NCBI RefSeq assembly: GCF_012927045.1
Contig: NZ_JABBFW010000039.1
Location: 1 to 41,530, forward strand
Source of the DNA: Azohydromonas caseinilytica
GTDB lineage: Bacteria; Pseudomonadota; Gammaproteobacteria; Burkholderiales; Burkholderiaceae_C
Reading direction: 5' to 3'
Length of the DNA: 41,530 bases
The stretch's first letter is position 1, and the number at the start of each line of letters is the position of its first letter. Below, one piece after another: positions 33,665 through 41,393 of this stretch. The notes below the pieces were generated by a model. That model had not been told where the DNA came from and made no database searches. It was given only the letters and a program-made list of their open reading frames with translations. The position numbers and the translations under genes were made by a program.

Positions 33665-33731
33665 CGTGCTTCTCCTTGCTTCGCGAACCGGCGCGGCTCC
33701 CCTCTCGGAAACCGGGCCAAGAAGGGCGCGA

Positions 33732-33761
33732 ATGCTAGGAACTTCAGCCAAAAACGGTCAA
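33732..33761 (-). promoter_or_regulatory. Sigma-70-type promoter for the divergent SDR gene
   Basis: On the minus strand TTGACC (33756-33761) and TAGCAT (33732-33737) are separated by 18 bases. They sit 68 bases ahead of the SDR start, inside the region shared with the IclR gene, where the latter's regulator could bind. A TTGATA / TTGACA pair of possible -35 boxes on the other strand (33779-33799) is less certain. Confidence 0.5.
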
Positions 33762-33821
33762 CACTCTCACTATTTGGGCTTGATAACCGATATTTGACAC
33801 TTCTACTGCTGCATCCCTACG

Positions 33822-34679
33822 ATGAAAAACACCATGCACCCGCTCACTCCCACCTCCGACCGACCCGTGAACGACGCTGAAGCGCCCACGGGCGGCGCTG
33901 CGGAAGGCCGCAGCACAGCCAGCGGCACGCAGACGCTGCTGCGTGGGCTGGCGCTGCTGGAATGCGTGGCGGAAGGGGTCAATGACGTGCGCGGCATCGC
34001 GGCGCGGCTGGGCACGCCGCGCAGCACCACGCACCGGATGCTGGGCAGCCTGGTACAGGAGGGCTACCTGCACCACATCCCGTACCGCGGCTACCTGCTG
34101 GGCCCAAAGCTGCTGTTCCTGGGCCAGCGCGCGCTGGAGCAGCGGCCGCTGGCGGCGCTGGCGCGTCCGCACCTGGAGGCGCTGGCGCAGCAGACGGGCG
34201 ACACGGTGCACCTGGGCAGCGTCGAGGGCGACGAGGTTTTTTATCTGGACAAGGTTTCCGGCACGAAGGGGCTGGAGATGCGCTCGCGCATCGGCCAGCG
34301 CATGCCGCTGGCCTCCACCGGCGTGGGCAAGGCACTGATGCTGGGCATGGACGAGACGCGCTGGGAGGCGCTGTACCGCCGCGCCGAGGAGGCACGCCAG
34401 GGCCGGGAGGACAAGCCGCCGCTGCGGCCCTGGACGCTGTACCTCGAAGAGATGCGCCGCTACCGCGCGCAGGGCGTGGTGCTGGACCTGGAAGAAAACG
34501 AGCTGGGCATCCGCTGCGTGGGCGCGCCGGTGCGCGACATCAGCGGGCAGGTGGTGGCGGGCCTGAGCGTGGCCAGCGCCCTGCCCTGGATGCCCGAGGA
34601 GCGCATGGCGCGGCTGGCGCCGGTGGTGCGCCAGCGCGCCGAGGCACTGTCCAAGGAGTTGGGATGGAAACCGAGCTGA
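33822..34679 (+). CDS. IclR-family transcriptional regulator
   Basis: The 285-residue regulator has an N-terminal winged HTH (about 35-95; A-A-R-L-G-T-P-R-S-T-T-H-R-M-L-G-S-L is the recognition region) and the IclR effector-binding domain (about 110-280; Y-L-D-K-V-S-G-T-K-G-L-E-M, M-P-L-A-S-T-G-V-G-K-A, and E-N-E-L-G-I-R-C-V-G-A-P-V-R). An extended 33-residue N terminus is poor in structure. It is divergent from an SDR gene and overlaps dgoK by 16 bases, so regulator and catabolic genes are translated together. By analogy with other IclR members in sugar-acid loci (KdgR, for example) it is likely a repressor induced by a keto-deoxy sugar acid. Confidence 0.93.
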   Translation: MKNTMHPLTPTSDRPVNDAEAPTGGAAEGRSTASGTQTLLRGLALLECVAEGVNDVRGIAARLGTPRSTTHRMLGSLVQEGYLHHIPYRGYLLGPKLLFLGQRALEQRPLAALARPHLEALAQQTGDTVHLGSVEGDEVFYLDKVSGTKGLEMRSRIGQRMPLASTGVGKALMLGMDETRWEALYRRAEEARQGREDKPPLRPWTLYLEEMRRYRAQGVVLDLEENELGIRCVGAPVRDISGQVVAGLSVASALPWMPEERMARLAPVVRQRAEALSKELGWKPS

Positions 34680-35656
34680 ACCGGCGGGGCGCGCGCCCCG
34701 CCCTGGTGGCGCTGGACTGGGGCACCTCCAGCCTGCGCGCTTTCCTGATGGACGCCGCCGGCGCGGTGGTGGCCGAGCGCGCAAGCTCGCAGGGCCTTCG
34801 GCACCTGCCGCAGCCCGGGCATGCCGGCTTCACGCAGGCACTGTCGGCCATCGCCGGCGACTGGCTGCGCGACGGGCCGCGCCTGCCGCTGGTGGCCTGC
34901 GGCATGGTGGGCAGCGCGCAGGGGTGGCGCGAGGCGCCCTACGTGGGCTGCCCGGCCGATGTCACCACGCTGGCCGCGCACGCCGCCCGCGTGGACGACG
35001 CGCTGGGCCGGCCGCTGTGGATCGCGCCGGGCCTGCTGTACGCGCCCGGCAACGAGCCGCCCGACGTGATGCGCGGCGAGGAGATTCAAATTGCCGGCGC
35101 GCTGGCGCGGCAGCCGCAGTGGGCGCGGCGCGCCTGCCTGGTGCTGCCGGGCACGCATTCGAAATGGGCCTGGGTCGAGGACGGCCGGGTCACCACCTTC
35201 CGCACCGCCATGACCGGCGAGGTCTATGCCGTGCTGCGCCAGCACTCGCTGCTGGGGCAGCTGATGTCCGAGGGCGAGAGCGAGCCCGCAGTCGCCGCGG
35301 CGGCTTTCAACCAAGGCGTGGAGCGCGCCCGCGCCAGCCGGCCCGGCGACCTGACGCATGAGCTCTTTGCCGTGCGCACGCTGGGCCTCACCGGCCGGCT
35401 GCCCGGGCCCGCGCTGGCGGACTACCTCTCGGGGCTGCTGATCGGCCACGAGATCGTCTCGGCGCTGGCGCAACCGGGCATGGCGGCGCCGGACGAGATG
35501 CCGCTGCTGCTGGTGGGCGAGGCCGCGCTGTCGCGGCGCTACGCCCAGGCGCTGGCGGCCTTCGGCCGGGCGCCGGCGGCCGAGCTGGGCAACACCGCGC
35601 CGCAGGGGCTGTGGCGCTTCGCCGGCGCGGCCGGGCTGATCGGCGCGGCGGCATGA
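34664..35656 (+). CDS. dgoK: 2-dehydro-3-deoxygalactonokinase
   Basis: The 330-residue kinase phosphorylates 2-keto-3-deoxy-D-galactonate at C6 using ATP. The DgoK family blocks are present: L-D-W-G-T-S-S-L-R-A near residue 20 (phosphate-binding), A-C-G-M-V-G-S near 86, G-E-E-I-Q-I-A-G near 142, L-P-G-T-H-S-K-W near 163 and M-T-G-E-V-Y-A near 184. It begins inside the IclR gene with AAGGAG 6-7 bases before ATG, and its stop overlaps a possible dgoA ATG (ATGA at 35653-35656). The product is the substrate of the adjacent aldolase, so the two complete the lower part of the DeLey-Doudoroff galactonate route. Confidence 0.95.
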   Translation: METELNRRGARPALVALDWGTSSLRAFLMDAAGAVVAERASSQGLRHLPQPGHAGFTQALSAIAGDWLRDGPRLPLVACGMVGSAQGWREAPYVGCPADVTTLAAHAARVDDALGRPLWIAPGLLYAPGNEPPDVMRGEEIQIAGALARQPQWARRACLVLPGTHSKWAWVEDGRVTTFRTAMTGEVYAVLRQHSLLGQLMSEGESEPAVAAAAFNQGVERARASRPGDLTHELFAVRTLGLTGRLPGPALADYLSGLLIGHEIVSALAQPGMAAPDEMPLLLVGEAALSRRYAQALAAFGRAPAAELGNTAPQGLWRFAGAAGLIGAAA

Positions 35657-35673
35657 GCACACAGGAGACAGCG

Positions 35674-36324
35674 ATGGGCACACAGGAGCCGTTGCAGGCG
35701 CGTTTCGAGGCCGCGCTGCGGGCGCTGCCGCTGGTGGCGATCCTGCGCGGACTGCGGGCCGAGGAGGCCGAGGGCGTCGGCGCCGCGCTGGTGGAGGCGG
35801 GGTTCCGCCTCATCGAAGTGCCGCTGAATTCGCCGGACCCCTTCGACAGCATCGAGCGGCTGCGCAAGGCGCTGCCGGCCGAGGCGCTGGTGGGCGCGGG
35901 CACCGTGCTGCAGACGCTGCAGGTGCAACGGCTGGCCGGCCTGGGCGCCGAGCTGGTGGTGATGCCGCATGCCGACACGGCATTGATCCGCAGCGCCAAG
36001 TCCTACGGCCTGCTGTGCGTGCCCGGCGTGGCCACGCCGACCGAGGCCTTCGCGGCGCTGCACGCGGGCGCGGATGCACTGAAGCTGTTTCCGGCCGAGC
36101 TGATCACGCCGCCGGTACTGAAAGCCATGCGCGCGGTGCTGCCCACGGACACGCGGCTGCTGCCGGTGGGCGGCATCACGCCGGACTCGATGAGCCCGTA
36201 TGTGAGAGCCGGTGCCGCCGGCTTCGGGCTGGGCTCGGCGCTGTACGCGCCGGGCATGGCGGTGGCGGAAGTGGCGCGGCGCGCGCGCGATTTCGTCACG
36301 GCCTGGGCTGCGCTGCGCGGCTGA
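35674..36324 (+). CDS. dgoA: 2-dehydro-3-deoxy-6-phosphogalactonate aldolase
   Basis: The 216-residue class I aldolase splits KDPGal into pyruvate and glyceraldehyde 3-phosphate. It is a KDPG/KDPGal aldolase by its motifs: V-A-I-L-R-G near 20, catalytic Glu in L-I-E-V-P-L near 42, G-A-G-T-V near 72 and Schiff-base Lys in D-A-L-K-L-F-P-A near 127; G-G-I-T-P and G-F-G-L-G-S-A-L-Y close it. I chose ATG 35674 because AGGAG is 6 bases upstream; ATG 35653, overlapping the dgoK stop, would add seven residues. The pairing with dgoK identifies the galactonate rather than the gluconate isozyme. Confidence 0.94.
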   Translation: MGTQEPLQARFEAALRALPLVAILRGLRAEEAEGVGAALVEAGFRLIEVPLNSPDPFDSIERLRKALPAEALVGAGTVLQTLQVQRLAGLGAELVVMPHADTALIRSAKSYGLLCVPGVATPTEAFAALHAGADALKLFPAELITPPVLKAMRAVLPTDTRLLPVGGITPDSMSPYVRAGAAGFGLGSALYAPGMAVAEVARRARDFVTAWAALRG

Positions 36325-36350
36325 GCCCGCTCCGGGCAGGCTCGGCAGGC

Positions 36351-36370
36351 CGGCGCAGACCGGCGCAGAC
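36351..36370. repeat. Two tandem copies of a 10-bp unit after dgoA
   Basis: CGGCGCAGAC occurs at 36351-36360 and again at 36361-36370 without a change, and begins a third time as CGG. The 120-bp gap between dgoA and the Bug gene contains nothing else I can support. Confidence 0.6.
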
Positions 36371-36444
36371 CGGCTCCGACTCTGCCTGCATTCCCACGCG
36401 CCTGACGCCAGAGCAGGCGCTTCACCACCAAGAAGGAGACAGAC

Positions 36445-37410
36445 ATGAGCCTGAAGAGAAGAACCGCGCTGCTGGCCGGACTGGGCGCGCTGGCACTGCT
36501 GCAGGCGCCGGCGGCGCTGGCGCAGGACTACCCGGCGCGCCCCATCGAGCTGGTCGTGCCCTACCCGGCCGGCGGCGGCACCGACGCGGTGGCGCGCGCC
36601 TTCGCGGACTCGTTGCGCAAGCACCTGCCGCAGTCCGTGGTGGTGGCCAACAAGACCGGCGCCGGCGGCGCCATCGGGCTGACGGAAGTGATGGCGGCGC
36701 GCCCTGACGGCTACAAGGTCGGCGTCGGCACGGTGGAGATGACGATGCTGCCGCACCTGGGCACGGCGCGCTTCACCGCGCAGGACTTCGTGCCCATCGC
36801 CCTGCTCAATGCCGAGCCCAGCGCCATCACCGTGCACGCCAATGCGCCCTGGCGCACGGTGGAGGACTTCCTGGCCCATGCCAAGGCCTATCCGGACAAG
36901 GTGCGCGTGGGCAACTCCGGCGTGGGCGCGATTTGGCACCTCGCCGCCGAGCAGCTCGGCCGCAAGAGCGGCGTGAGCTTCATGCACGTGCCCTACGCCG
37001 GCGCCAATCCGGCCATCAACGACCTGATGGGCGGCCACATCGAGGCCGTGACGGTGAGCCCGGCCGAGGTGGCGCAGCATGTGGCGGGCGGCAAGCTGCG
37101 GCTGCTGGCCGTGATGGCGGACCAGCGCGTCAAGCGCTTCCCCGAGGTGCCCACGCTCAAGGAGAAGGGCATCGACGTGAGCATCAGCACCTGGCGCGGC
37201 ATCGTGGCGCCCAAGCGCACGCCGCAGCCGGTGGTGGACACGTTGCGCGCCGCCAGCCAGAAGGCCGCCAACGAGGCCGAGTTCCGCGATGCCCTGGCCA
37301 AGCTCGACCTCACTCACGCCTACGCCGACGCGCCGGCGTTCCAGAAGGTGATCGAGCGCGACAACGCCTTCTTCAAGCAACTGATGGGCGAACTGGGCAT
37401 CGCGAAGTAA
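36445..37410 (+). CDS. Bug-family tripartite tricarboxylate transporter substrate-binding protein
   Basis: The 321-residue periplasmic protein has a signal peptide (K-R-R, hydrophobic run, A-L-A-Q near residue 28) and the Bug/TctC fold: Y-P-A-R-P-I-E-L-V-V-P-Y-P-A-G-G-G-T-D at about 30-48, N-K-T-G-A-G-G-A near 72, V-P-Y-A-G-A-N-P-A near 183 and a C-terminal G-I-V-A-P-K-R-T-P. AAGGAG precedes ATG 36445. TctA/TctB membrane partners are absent here, as is common for the expanded Bug families of Burkholderiales. From its place in the operon it probably binds a sugar acid such as galactonate, either for uptake with a shared TctAB or for sensing. Confidence 0.93.
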   Translation: MSLKRRTALLAGLGALALLQAPAALAQDYPARPIELVVPYPAGGGTDAVARAFADSLRKHLPQSVVVANKTGAGGAIGLTEVMAARPDGYKVGVGTVEMTMLPHLGTARFTAQDFVPIALLNAEPSAITVHANAPWRTVEDFLAHAKAYPDKVRVGNSGVGAIWHLAAEQLGRKSGVSFMHVPYAGANPAINDLMGGHIEAVTVSPAEVAQHVAGGKLRLLAVMADQRVKRFPEVPTLKEKGIDVSISTWRGIVAPKRTPQPVVDTLRAASQKAANEAEFRDALAKLDLTHAYADAPAFQKVIERDNAFFKQLMGELGIAK

Positions 37411-37468
37411 GGCCGTCTCCGAGCCTCATCACCACCGCACCGCGCCCGGACAACAAGGAAGTACCCAC

Positions 37469-38233
37469 ATGAACGACAAGAAGCTTTTCGACCTCTCCGG
37501 CCGCGTGGCGCTGGTCACCGGCTGCAACAAGGGCCTGGGCCAGGGCATGGCCCTGGCGCTGGCCGATGCCGGGGCGCGCATCGTCGCGCTCACCCGCACA
37601 CGCCCCGACGAGACGCTGGCGCTGCTGGCCGGGCGCGGCACGCCGGCCCTGCACCTGCAGACCGACTTCGGCGACATCGCCGGTTTCGATGGGCTGGTGG
37701 CGCAGGCCGCGGCGCATTTCGGGCGGGTGGACATCCTGGTCAACAACGCCGGCACCATCCGCCGCGCCGAGGCGCTGGAGTTCAGCGAACGGGACTGGGA
37801 CGAGGTGGTCGATCTCAACCTCAAGAGCGTGTTCTTCCTGTCGCAGGCCGTGGCCCGGCGCCTCGTGGCCCAGGGCGGCGGCGGCAAGATCGTCAACATC
37901 GCCTCGATGCTGTCCTACCAGGGCGGCGTGCGCGTGCCCTCCTACACGGCGTCCAAGAGCGGCGTGCTGGGCCTCACGCGCGAGCTGGCCAACGAGTGGG
38001 CGCCGCACGGCATCAACGTCAACGCCATCGCGCCGGGCTACATGGCCACCGACAACACCGAGGCGCTGCGCGCCGATGCCCGGCGCAATGAGGCCATCCT
38101 GGAGCGCATCCCGGCCGGGCGCTGGGGCCGGCCCGAGGACCTGGCCGGGCCGGTGGTGTTCCTGGCTTCCGCCGCCGCCGACTACGTGCACGGCTTCACC
38201 CTGGCGGTGGACGGCGGCTGGCTGGCGCGCTGA
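37469..38233 (+). CDS. kduD: SDR oxidoreductase, KduD-like (2-deoxy-D-gluconate 3-dehydrogenase family)
   Basis: The 254-residue enzyme has classical SDR motifs: T-G-C-N-K-G-L-G near 17-24, N-N-A-G-T-I-R-R-A near 92, S-M-L-S-Y-Q-G-G near 142 and catalytic Y-T-A-S-K near 157. The segments N-N-A-G-T-I-R-R, Q-G-G-V-R-V-P-S-Y-T-A-S-K and A-P-G-Y-M-A-T-D-N-T-E-A-L-R are those of KduD, which oxidises or reduces keto-deoxy-hexonates. AAGGAAG stands 7-8 bases before ATG 37469. It is the last gene of the dgo cluster, 58 bases after the Bug gene. Whether it acts on 2-keto-3-deoxygalactonate, on an aldonate or on a related uronate product cannot be told from sequence. Confidence 0.88.
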   Translation: MNDKKLFDLSGRVALVTGCNKGLGQGMALALADAGARIVALTRTRPDETLALLAGRGTPALHLQTDFGDIAGFDGLVAQAAAHFGRVDILVNNAGTIRRAEALEFSERDWDEVVDLNLKSVFFLSQAVARRLVAQGGGGKIVNIASMLSYQGGVRVPSYTASKSGVLGLTRELANEWAPHGINVNAIAPGYMATDNTEALRADARRNEAILERIPAGRWGRPEDLAGPVVFLASAAADYVHGFTLAVDGGWLAR

Positions 38234-38474
38234 GCCGCACATCCACTCATCCGCGGGACCCGGTGGCCGGGAACCCGGCTCCGGCCTGCCGCATTGCCGC
38301 CACTGCAGGAGCAACGAGTTGATAACCGGCAAAGGGTGCATTTGCAGCGTCTTACAAGCATGGAAAGCTCATAAGGAAGCCGAAAAAGCTTCGTAGGCGC
38401 GGCGCAAGGGCCTCATTACCTTGGCGACTCTTCATCGTTGTTCCCGGCATATCGCAGTTGCCGGGCCTTGCGCC

Positions 38475-39449
38475 ATGGAAGCCTCCTCCCTCGACGTCGC
38501 TGCCCGCCCGCTGGCCCCGCCGCTGTCCGCCGACGCGCCCGTCGCCGAGGAGCTGTCGCACCATCCCGACCACCACCCGGAGCTGCGCTTCGCGATGTGG
38601 GCGGCGGTGTCCATCTTGTGCGGGCTGCTGTCCTTCCTGGCCTGGCGGCTGTTCTTCGGCGAGCACGGCGGCAGCGGGACGCAGATCGTGAAGGACACGC
38701 TGGCCAGCCCGGTGTTCTGGAGTGCGGTGGCGGTGGGCGTGCTGGCGCAGGCCATCGACGGCGCGCTGGGCATGGCCTACGGCGTGACGGCCACCACCTT
38801 CCTGCTCAGTGCCGGCGCCACGCCCGCAGCGGCCAGCGCCAGCGTGCACATCGCCGAGGTGTTCACCACCGGGCTGTCGGGCATCTCGCACGTCCGGCTG
38901 GGCAACGTCAACAAGGGGCTGTTCCTGCGCCTGCTGGTGCCGGGCAGCCTGGGCGCGATCCTGGGCGCGGTGCTGATCACGCAGGTGGACGGCAAGGCAC
39001 TGAAGCCTTTCGTGTCGGCGTACCTGGTGCTGATGGGCCTCTACATCCTGCGCAAAGCCTGGCGCCACCGCGTTCAGCAGCGCCAGCCGCCCAGGCATGT
39101 GGCCAAGCTGGCCCTGCTGGGCGGCTTCGTCGATGCCGCCGGCGGTGGCGGCTGGGGGCCGGTGGTGACCAGCAACCTCATCGGCGCCGGCGGCGACCCG
39201 CGCACCACCATCGGCTCGGTGAACTTCGCCGAGTTCTTCCTGACGCTGTCCGGCGCCACCTCGTTCATCCTGCTTGCCGGCGAGCCCAGCACCTGGACCC
39301 TGGTCGCCGGCCTGGTACTCGGCGGCCTGTTCGCCGCCCCGTTCGCCGCGCTGCTGTGCAAGCGGCTGCAGGCGCGCACGCTCATGACGATCGTCGGCTG
39401 CCTGGTTACCGCGATCAGCGCCTGGAACGTCTACATGGCGCTGGCTTGA
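38475..39449 (+). CDS. TSUP-family (TauE/SafE) anion exporter
   Basis: The 324-residue inner-membrane protein has about eight spans in two inverted repeats. Each repeat carries the TSUP hallmark: G-A-L-G-M-A-Y-G-V-T-A near residue 97 and D-A-A-G-G-G-G-W-G-P-V near 220, followed by H-I-A-E-V-F-T-T-G and N-F-A-E-F-F-L-T. TSUP members move sulfite, sulfoacetate or other organosulfur anions. A His-rich cytoplasmic N-terminal segment (S-H-H-P-D-H-H-P) precedes TM1. I chose ATG 38475; the ribosome-binding site is poor, so an earlier start at TTG 38421 cannot be excluded. It is convergent with a sulfatase gene, which may be meaningful for sulfur handling. Confidence 0.88.
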   Translation: MEASSLDVAARPLAPPLSADAPVAEELSHHPDHHPELRFAMWAAVSILCGLLSFLAWRLFFGEHGGSGTQIVKDTLASPVFWSAVAVGVLAQAIDGALGMAYGVTATTFLLSAGATPAAASASVHIAEVFTTGLSGISHVRLGNVNKGLFLRLLVPGSLGAILGAVLITQVDGKALKPFVSAYLVLMGLYILRKAWRHRVQQRQPPRHVAKLALLGGFVDAAGGGGWGPVVTSNLIGAGGDPRTTIGSVNFAEFFLTLSGATSFILLAGEPSTWTLVAGLVLGGLFAAPFAALLCKRLQARTLMTIVGCLVTAISAWNVYMALA

Positions 39450-39565
39450 GGCTTCGGGCTGTCGGTCGCGGCCGCGACGGCACCCGCACAAAGCTTTCCA
39501 TGAGGCGGCGCGCCGAACGGCTCATCTGCACCTTGCGCACGACCCACTCGACGCCCCGCGGCGGT

Positions 39566-41011
39566 TCACCTGCCGGCGCGCACCTCCTCGGCCGCACGCA
39601 GCGCCGCACCCTTGGCGGTGCGCAAGGCGCGGGCCTGTTTGGTCAGGGCGGCCTTCAGCGCGGTGGGCATGGTGTCGTAGCGGTTGTCGAGCTGGTAGGG
39701 GTCCACGTCCATGTCGTAGAACTCGCCGTCACCGTTGCCGTAGAGGGCGAACATCCGGTTCGTGGCCGTACGCAGGCCGTGGAACGATTTCTCGGGGGCA
39801 ATGGGCTGGCTCTCCAGCAGCAGCGCCTGGCGCCAACGTGCCGGCGGCGTGCTGCGGAACAGCGGCACCAGGGAGCGGCCGTCCACGAAATCGGGCGGCG
39901 TCACGCCCGCGATGGCGGCAAAGGTTGGTGCCAAGTCAACGTTGGCCGCCAGGTGCGTCACCCGATGGCCGGCCGGAATGCCCGGGCCGCGCACGACCAG
40001 GGGCACGCGGATGTCTTCCTCGTAGGCGCGGCCCTTGCCGGTGGCCAGCCGGTGCTGTCCCATGTGCACGCCGTTGTCCGAGGTGAAGACGATGTAGGTG
40101 TTGTCCAGCTGGCCGGAAGCCTGCAGTGCCTGCACCAGGCTTTCGACCATGTCGTCCAGTGCATGCGTGGCGCGGCGCAGGCGCACGTAGCGCTGGTCGA
40201 TCTTTCTTTGCTGCCAGGCGCTGACGGGCGGCAGGTTGCGCATCCAGCGCGGCTTGTCGCTCATGTCGGGCTCGTTGAATGAGGGCGTACGCGGCGCCTT
40301 GAGGTTGCCGTAAAGCTTCAGGTACCGGGGCGGTGCCACGGCTGGCAGGTGCGGCAGCGTGGGCGTGAGCATCAGGAAGAACGGTTGATGGGGCGGATCG
40401 GCGGCGGCTTCATGAATGAAACGCTGGGCCTGCCGCAGCAGCACGTCGTTCAAGTGATCCTCTGCCGCCTCGCCGTAGCGCTGCGTGGTGCCGTTGAAAT
40501 TGATCTTGTAGTTGTACTGGAGGTCCATGTCTCCGCCATTGGGCACGAACCAGAGGCTCCAGCCCGGCGGCACATAAGTGGGCCCGACCTTGGGGTCCGG
40601 ATATTGATTCATGTACTTCCCGACCAGCCCGGTACGGTATCCCGACTGTTTCAACCAGGTGGCCATGGTGGAGGCTTCTATACCGCTCTGGTAAACCTTG
40701 AGAAAGCCGCCGTTTGGAAACACGTTGCCGAATATGGTGGTGTTGTGCGCAAATTGGCCGCGCAGGATGGAAGCCCGGGACGGGCAGCAGACAGACAGGC
40801 TCACAAAACTGTTCTGGAATTCCATGCCCCGGTCGGTGAGCAGAAGCTTGAGCTTGGGCATGTGCTGGAACAGCGCATAGTCCATGTCATCGACCAGGAT
40901 GAACAGGATGTTGCTGCGCGGCCCGGCCACTGCCGCGCCAGCCGGCAGTGCAACACCACACAGCAACGCCACCAGCAACAGCAGCCTTTGACATATCAAA
41001 GAGAATCCCAT
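39566..41011 (-). CDS. Sulfatase 3, glucosamine-6-sulfatase (GNS)-like
   Basis: The 481-residue paralog of the genes at 10545 and 14544 has the same order of blocks: Asp41-Asp42 in L-V-D-D, formylglycine Cys75 in C-C-P-S-R, G-K-Y-M-N-Q-Y, P-P-G-W, S-D-N-G-V-H-M-G-Q-H and G-K-G-R-A-Y-E-E. Unlike the other two it has an ordinary Sec signal (long Leu-rich run after a single Arg, ending A-G-A) without twin Arg. The C-C-P-S-R site is the form found in animal GNS. ATG 41011 follows GGAG by 9-10 bases; a GTG at 41038 would only add nine residues. It faces the TSUP exporter gene tail to tail with a 116-base gap. The substrate is unknown. Confidence 0.92.
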   Translation of the reverse strand: MGFSLICQRLLLLVALLCGVALPAGAAVAGPRSNILFILVDDMDYALFQHMPKLKLLLTDRGMEFQNSFVSLSVCCPSRASILRGQFAHNTTIFGNVFPNGGFLKVYQSGIEASTMATWLKQSGYRTGLVGKYMNQYPDPKVGPTYVPPGWSLWFVPNGGDMDLQYNYKINFNGTTQRYGEAAEDHLNDVLLRQAQRFIHEAAADPPHQPFFLMLTPTLPHLPAVAPPRYLKLYGNLKAPRTPSFNEPDMSDKPRWMRNLPPVSAWQQRKIDQRYVRLRRATHALDDMVESLVQALQASGQLDNTYIVFTSDNGVHMGQHRLATGKGRAYEEDIRVPLVVRGPGIPAGHRVTHLAANVDLAPTFAAIAGVTPPDFVDGRSLVPLFRSTPPARWRQALLLESQPIAPEKSFHGLRTATNRMFALYGNGDGEFYDMDVDPYQLDNRYDTMPTALKAALTKQARALRTAKGAALRAAEEVRAGR

Positions 41012-41304
41012 TCCGCAAACTCCACGGTGGCATACCACAACGGCAAGCCGCTTGTCCGGAAGGCAAACAGCTTTTGATGATGATCAATTCAGAAAGATGC
41101 AGGAGCTGCAGACTGAGATAATGTTTTACGAATAAAACTGATCACAACCGGTACGGCCTTATTGCGTAAGACATTCAGTATTGCGCGCACGGCACCCCGA
41201 AGATCAGCGATTACCGGCCATCGCCCCAATAGAAATAGGGCCAACAGGCTGCAACGGAAAATCTTCGGAATATCACGCTGCTGCGGCAATGGGAGCTTGC
41301 GCCT

Positions 41305-41336
41305 GTAGGCGCGGCAAGAAGTAGGCGCGGCAAGAA
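41305..41336. repeat. Perfect 16-bp tandem duplication
   Basis: GTAGGCGCGGCAAGAA occurs at 41305-41320 and again at 41321-41336 with no change. A related GTAGGCGCGGC lies at 38394-38404, on the far side of the exporter/sulfatase pair. Confidence 0.85.
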
Positions 41337-41348
41337 ATTGGTAAGGAA

Positions 41349-41370
41349 AAGGCCGCCCGAAGGCGGCCTT
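41349..41370 (-). terminator. Rho-independent terminator of pntB
   Basis: AAGGCCGCC (41349-41357) and GGCGGCCTT (41362-41370) form a perfect 9-bp stem with a 4-base loop. On the minus strand the stem is followed by TTTTCC, and it lies 24 bases after the pntB stop, as expected for an intrinsic terminator. Confidence 0.88.
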
Positions 41371-41393
41371 GAAGCGCAGTGGGAAAGCGCGGG

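Larger units (their letters stand above)
41012..41393. other. 382-bp intergenic region upstream of sulfatase 3
   Basis: The stretch is markedly AT-richer than the genes, mainly 41070-41290. It should hold the sulfatase 3 promoter. A minus-strand frame at 41089-41289 could encode 66 residues with one hydrophobic stretch but has no convincing ribosome-binding site. The pntB-proximal end holds a tandem repeat and a terminator, listed separately. Confidence 0.5.

Noticed and set aside
36351-36370. Start of a CRISPR-like repeat array
   Set aside because: Only two direct 10-bp copies with no spacers; a simple tandem duplication.
38259-38271. CCCGG/CCGGG hairpin after kduD as terminator
   Set aside because: The stem is only 5 bp and no T-run follows; too weak to list.
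41089-41289. Possible 66-residue membrane peptide upstream of sulfatase 3
   Set aside because: One hydrophobic stretch is not enough; no good ribosome-binding site, and it lies in an AT-richer promoter region.
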